A stretch of 64,000 nucleotides of DNA, taken from Sipunculus nudus. Lineage: Eukaryota > Annelida > Sipuncula > Golfingiida > Sipunculidae. The position numbers and the translations under genes were made by a program. Location of the stretch: contig CM049313.1 in NCBI GenBank assembly GCA_026874595.1, positions 49,029,659-49,093,658 of the forward strand. Reading direction: 5' to 3'. Shown here piece by piece: positions 61,668 to 64,000 of the stretch. Within the stretch, counting starts at the first letter, position 1, and every line of letters begins with the position of its first letter. A model generated the notes under the pieces. It was not told where the DNA came from and did no database searches. It was given only the letters and a program-made list of their open reading frames with translations.

Positions 61668-63000
61668 GTAAGTAGTTTAAATAACCTTTACCTACAAAAT
61701 GCAGTTTTATTTGTTGTTCTTGTGAGTGTCTTACATGTTAGCTATTTCTAAGAAGCACAATGTTTTTTTTTCTTTTTTGGGGAGGATTTATACTTATTTA
61801 CAATTTGGATTAGATAAGAGGACATTAATAAGAAGGTAAAGAAAGAGCCTTTCGCAGGATAAGCATATGTTTTTGACAGTGGAACCACCAAAGTAATATC
61901 AGTATCACATAAAAACATCAGAATTTTTCAGGCTGTATTACCATTTCACTGGAAAGGCATATGGCATGGCTTTCACTGGCGTTTTAGTGGAAGGCAACAT
62001 GGCTATCACAGACACCACAGTGGCAGGCAGGAGGGCTTATGCTGGCACTATACAGTGGCAGCCAGCATGACTACCCTTACCGAAAAACAGCATGTACTGC
62101 AAATTACAGTACATACTGTAAACTTGCTGTAACCATGCAGATACCATGCTGTACAGGATATGCAAATTATGCCTAAATACTGTTTTTATACTGGAAAATA
62201 TCAGCATTGTTTCAGTGTGTACATATTTCATGCTGGATATTCATACTGGAAACAGAATGGATGACCACCACATTACTGTTTTTGTACTGGAAAAACTCTG
62301 CAAATATATCTGACATTTGCAAGCCATGCTGTTTTCATACTGTTTTCACCCTGGTAACAGGAGAAGTACACTGGAATCATACTGTAAAACCTCATCGTCT
62401 TGCTGGAACCATGCTGTAAAAACTTTAAAACTAATCAGCACCATGCTGTATTCATACTATAAAAACTTAGAAAATAAAGAGTGTGCCTTTATCACCATAC
62501 TGGAACCATGCTTTAAAAACTTTAAAAAATTGAGACCATGCTGTAATCATGCTGTAAAAACTTCATAATTTATGAGTGTGTCAGTGAGCACTTGAACAAT
62601 GTACTGGAATCATACTGAATAAACTTTATCATCTTTGAAGTCCTGAATTCTTTAATTACCTTCACACTTCAAAATTTATATTGTAAAAAGGTTACCATTA
62701 ATTCAAAATATGTAGTTAAAACATGAAAAAAATATATTAATTAAAAGATACAAAAAAATAAAAGTATTCACATTATTAGGCAAATAGTAGGCCTAAATAT
62801 ATATCAACTTGCTCAAACTAATGGCTTTTATAAATTTATATAAATATTATTAATTAAACTTAATTTACTGGGTCGTTTCAAATTGTTTTCATATTTGGTA
62901 AATTGTTAAAGTTTTTAATTTCTGTCAAAACGACCAGAATTAACCCCCCCCCCCCATAGTAATCTTATTTAGCTAATCAGGACGTTTGGGTCATCAGTAA
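61668..63000 (+). other. STAP-like: Gene B intron 5 (start) and a degenerate repeat
   Basis: Starts GTAAGT. Apart from the repeat at 62030-62640 it is AT-rich. A poly-C run is at 62944-62955. No SH2 exon was found. Confidence 0.5.
62030..62640. repeat. Degenerate CATGCTGTAA/CATACTGGAA repeat
   Basis: The words ACCATGCTGTA, CATACTGTAAA, CATGCTGTAAAAACTT and CATACTGGAA recur about 15 times at 20-60 bp spacing. The period is irregular, so it is probably an old minisatellite or transposon core. Confidence 0.75.
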
Positions 63001-63019
63001 CCTGGAACTGACAATCAGC

Positions 63020-63212
63020 AAGCGCAGTAGCTGTGACGTCATAGTGGGAATCGCATTTCACCGAGTTCAACAGAAATACACGTCACAGTGGAAGAACAGA
63101 TTATGACGTCATAGCAACATCGACGCCGCAGCGTCCGAGAAACAATTTCTGAGTTCTGACAGCCAAATTTATCCAAGATTTCAAGACTGTGAGACCGCTG
63201 GCATCATACGTC
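63020..63212 (+). promoter_or_regulatory. CRE-containing promoter-like segment with donor
   Basis: Two full palindromic CRE sites TGACGTCA (63034-63041 and 63114-63121) lie 80 bp apart with a CGTCA half site between them (63081-63085). The segment is GC-richer than its surroundings and is followed by ATG-free sequence ending in CGTCAG and a strong GTGAGT donor at 63213. This looks like a promoter plus non-coding first exon, either of the next gene or an alternative start of gene B. Confidence 0.45.
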
Positions 63213-64000
63213 AGGTGAGTTTACTGCAGTTATTGGCCACAGACATTCAGGTCTTACCGATGAACATAAAGATATCAAACTATAATAAACTTGCGAATAC
63301 CACTCATTGTGCACGTTGGCCACACGCCTATTCCGACAGTCGTGCAGGGGAGAAAGAAAAACACGGTGGCCGTTGGCGAACTGTCATTGGTCTTTAGTAA
63401 CTTTATTAGCCACACTGGCGAAAGCAAGTTTTGCCATGAAAATTTGTGGCATTTTAAGCATTTAGTGTTGACACATTGGTAGAATAGAAGTACGTATCTC
63501 TGCCTGGTTTATTGGGCGCGTATTTAAAATAAATATCACATGGAAGGCAGCGACGGTACCTGACAACGTCGGTTTTATAACAAACGTGCCGCATTTATGG
63601 CACAAGTTCGTGATATAATATATTGAATACACGCGCCGTCTTGGGCCCGTATTTGTGAAGATGCAAGTCCAGATGTAAAAATCTGCCTACATGTGGAATA
63701 AAATAGCCTTTTTGTTGCGTTCGTTATCTCCCTTGATCTCCATGCAGTTCTAAGCTTCTGTTGATCACTTAATTTGAGCCTTTAAAACGATATGTAGACT
63801 CGTACGTGAGATGGAGAAAACTGCTGCTGCACCCCTTCCAAAAATTTCGTCCGAGCCTGCGCCCATCAGCGCAAGATCAATGCAAACTGACATATTAATA
63901 TGCACAAATAGTTATGTAAAATTGGCGAATTGCGGAGAACATATTAAGCAAGAAGAAATCGTTCTCATTTGATTACAAATAATGCGCAAGCTGATCGCCG
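63213..64000. other. Non-coding end of window
   Basis: No exon is recognised. The stretch is less AT-rich than most of the window, with CpG dinucleotides, which fits a first intron near a promoter. Confidence 0.45.

Noticed and set aside
1-64000. CRISPR arrays, bacterial operons, riboswitches or rRNA genes
   Set aside because: The minisatellite has no spacer structure and the window is plainly intron-bearing eukaryotic DNA; no rRNA or clear tRNA was seen by eye.

Overview
The window looks like nuclear DNA of an invertebrate, most likely a bivalve mollusc. It is AT-rich, has large introns with GT-AG splice sites, long microsatellites, and many short dispersed repeats of the kind that fill bivalve genomes. 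These include GTCCGTC-rich elements, GGTCAAAGGTCAAGGTCA-bearing repeats and miniature inverted-repeat elements. Species is inferred from general character only. Almost every open frame over 60 codons is a chance reading or lies in repeats; the two genes I can support had to be assembled from exons.

Gene A (+, about 13.57-18.05 kb) is a three-coding-exon gene, preceded by a probable non-coding exon. It predicts a 255-residue secreted protein: signal peptide, acidic spacer, eight tandem octapeptides of the type P-x-V-V-A-K-G-K, a charged helix-prone segment and a basic tail. I do not recognise its family. Gene B (+, 26,733 to beyond 61,667) has five coding exons in the window, all joined in phase 0, and encodes an N-terminal PH domain closely resembling the STAP (signal-transducing adaptor protein) family. 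A long Ser/Gly-rich linker follows and an SH2-like segment may start just before the last visible splice site; the rest lies downstream.

Layout: 1-2.76 kb, non-coding; 2.76-6.79 kb, a 27-bp minisatellite with an inserted element; 6.8-13.4 kb, non-coding with microsatellites and a foldback element; 13.4-18.05 kb, gene A with a 31-bp tandem array in its first coding intron; 18.2-18.8 kb, another tandem array; 20.2-23.4 kb, transposon debris including a foldback element and a decayed LINE carrying a hAT-like insertion with an 8-bp target duplication; 26.3-26.7 kb, promoter and 5' UTR of gene B; 26.85-48.7 kb, its first intron, packed with MITEs and nuclear-receptor-motif repeats; 48.7-61.7 kb, its remaining visible exons, separated by further repeats including a transposon-like unit with six tandem 339-bp repeats; 62-62.6 kb, a degenerate repeat; 63.0-63.2 kb, a promoter-like segment with two palindromic CRE sites and a strong splice donor.

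The two genes show no functional link. Gene A looks like an export product and gene B like a cytoplasmic tyrosine-kinase signalling adaptor.
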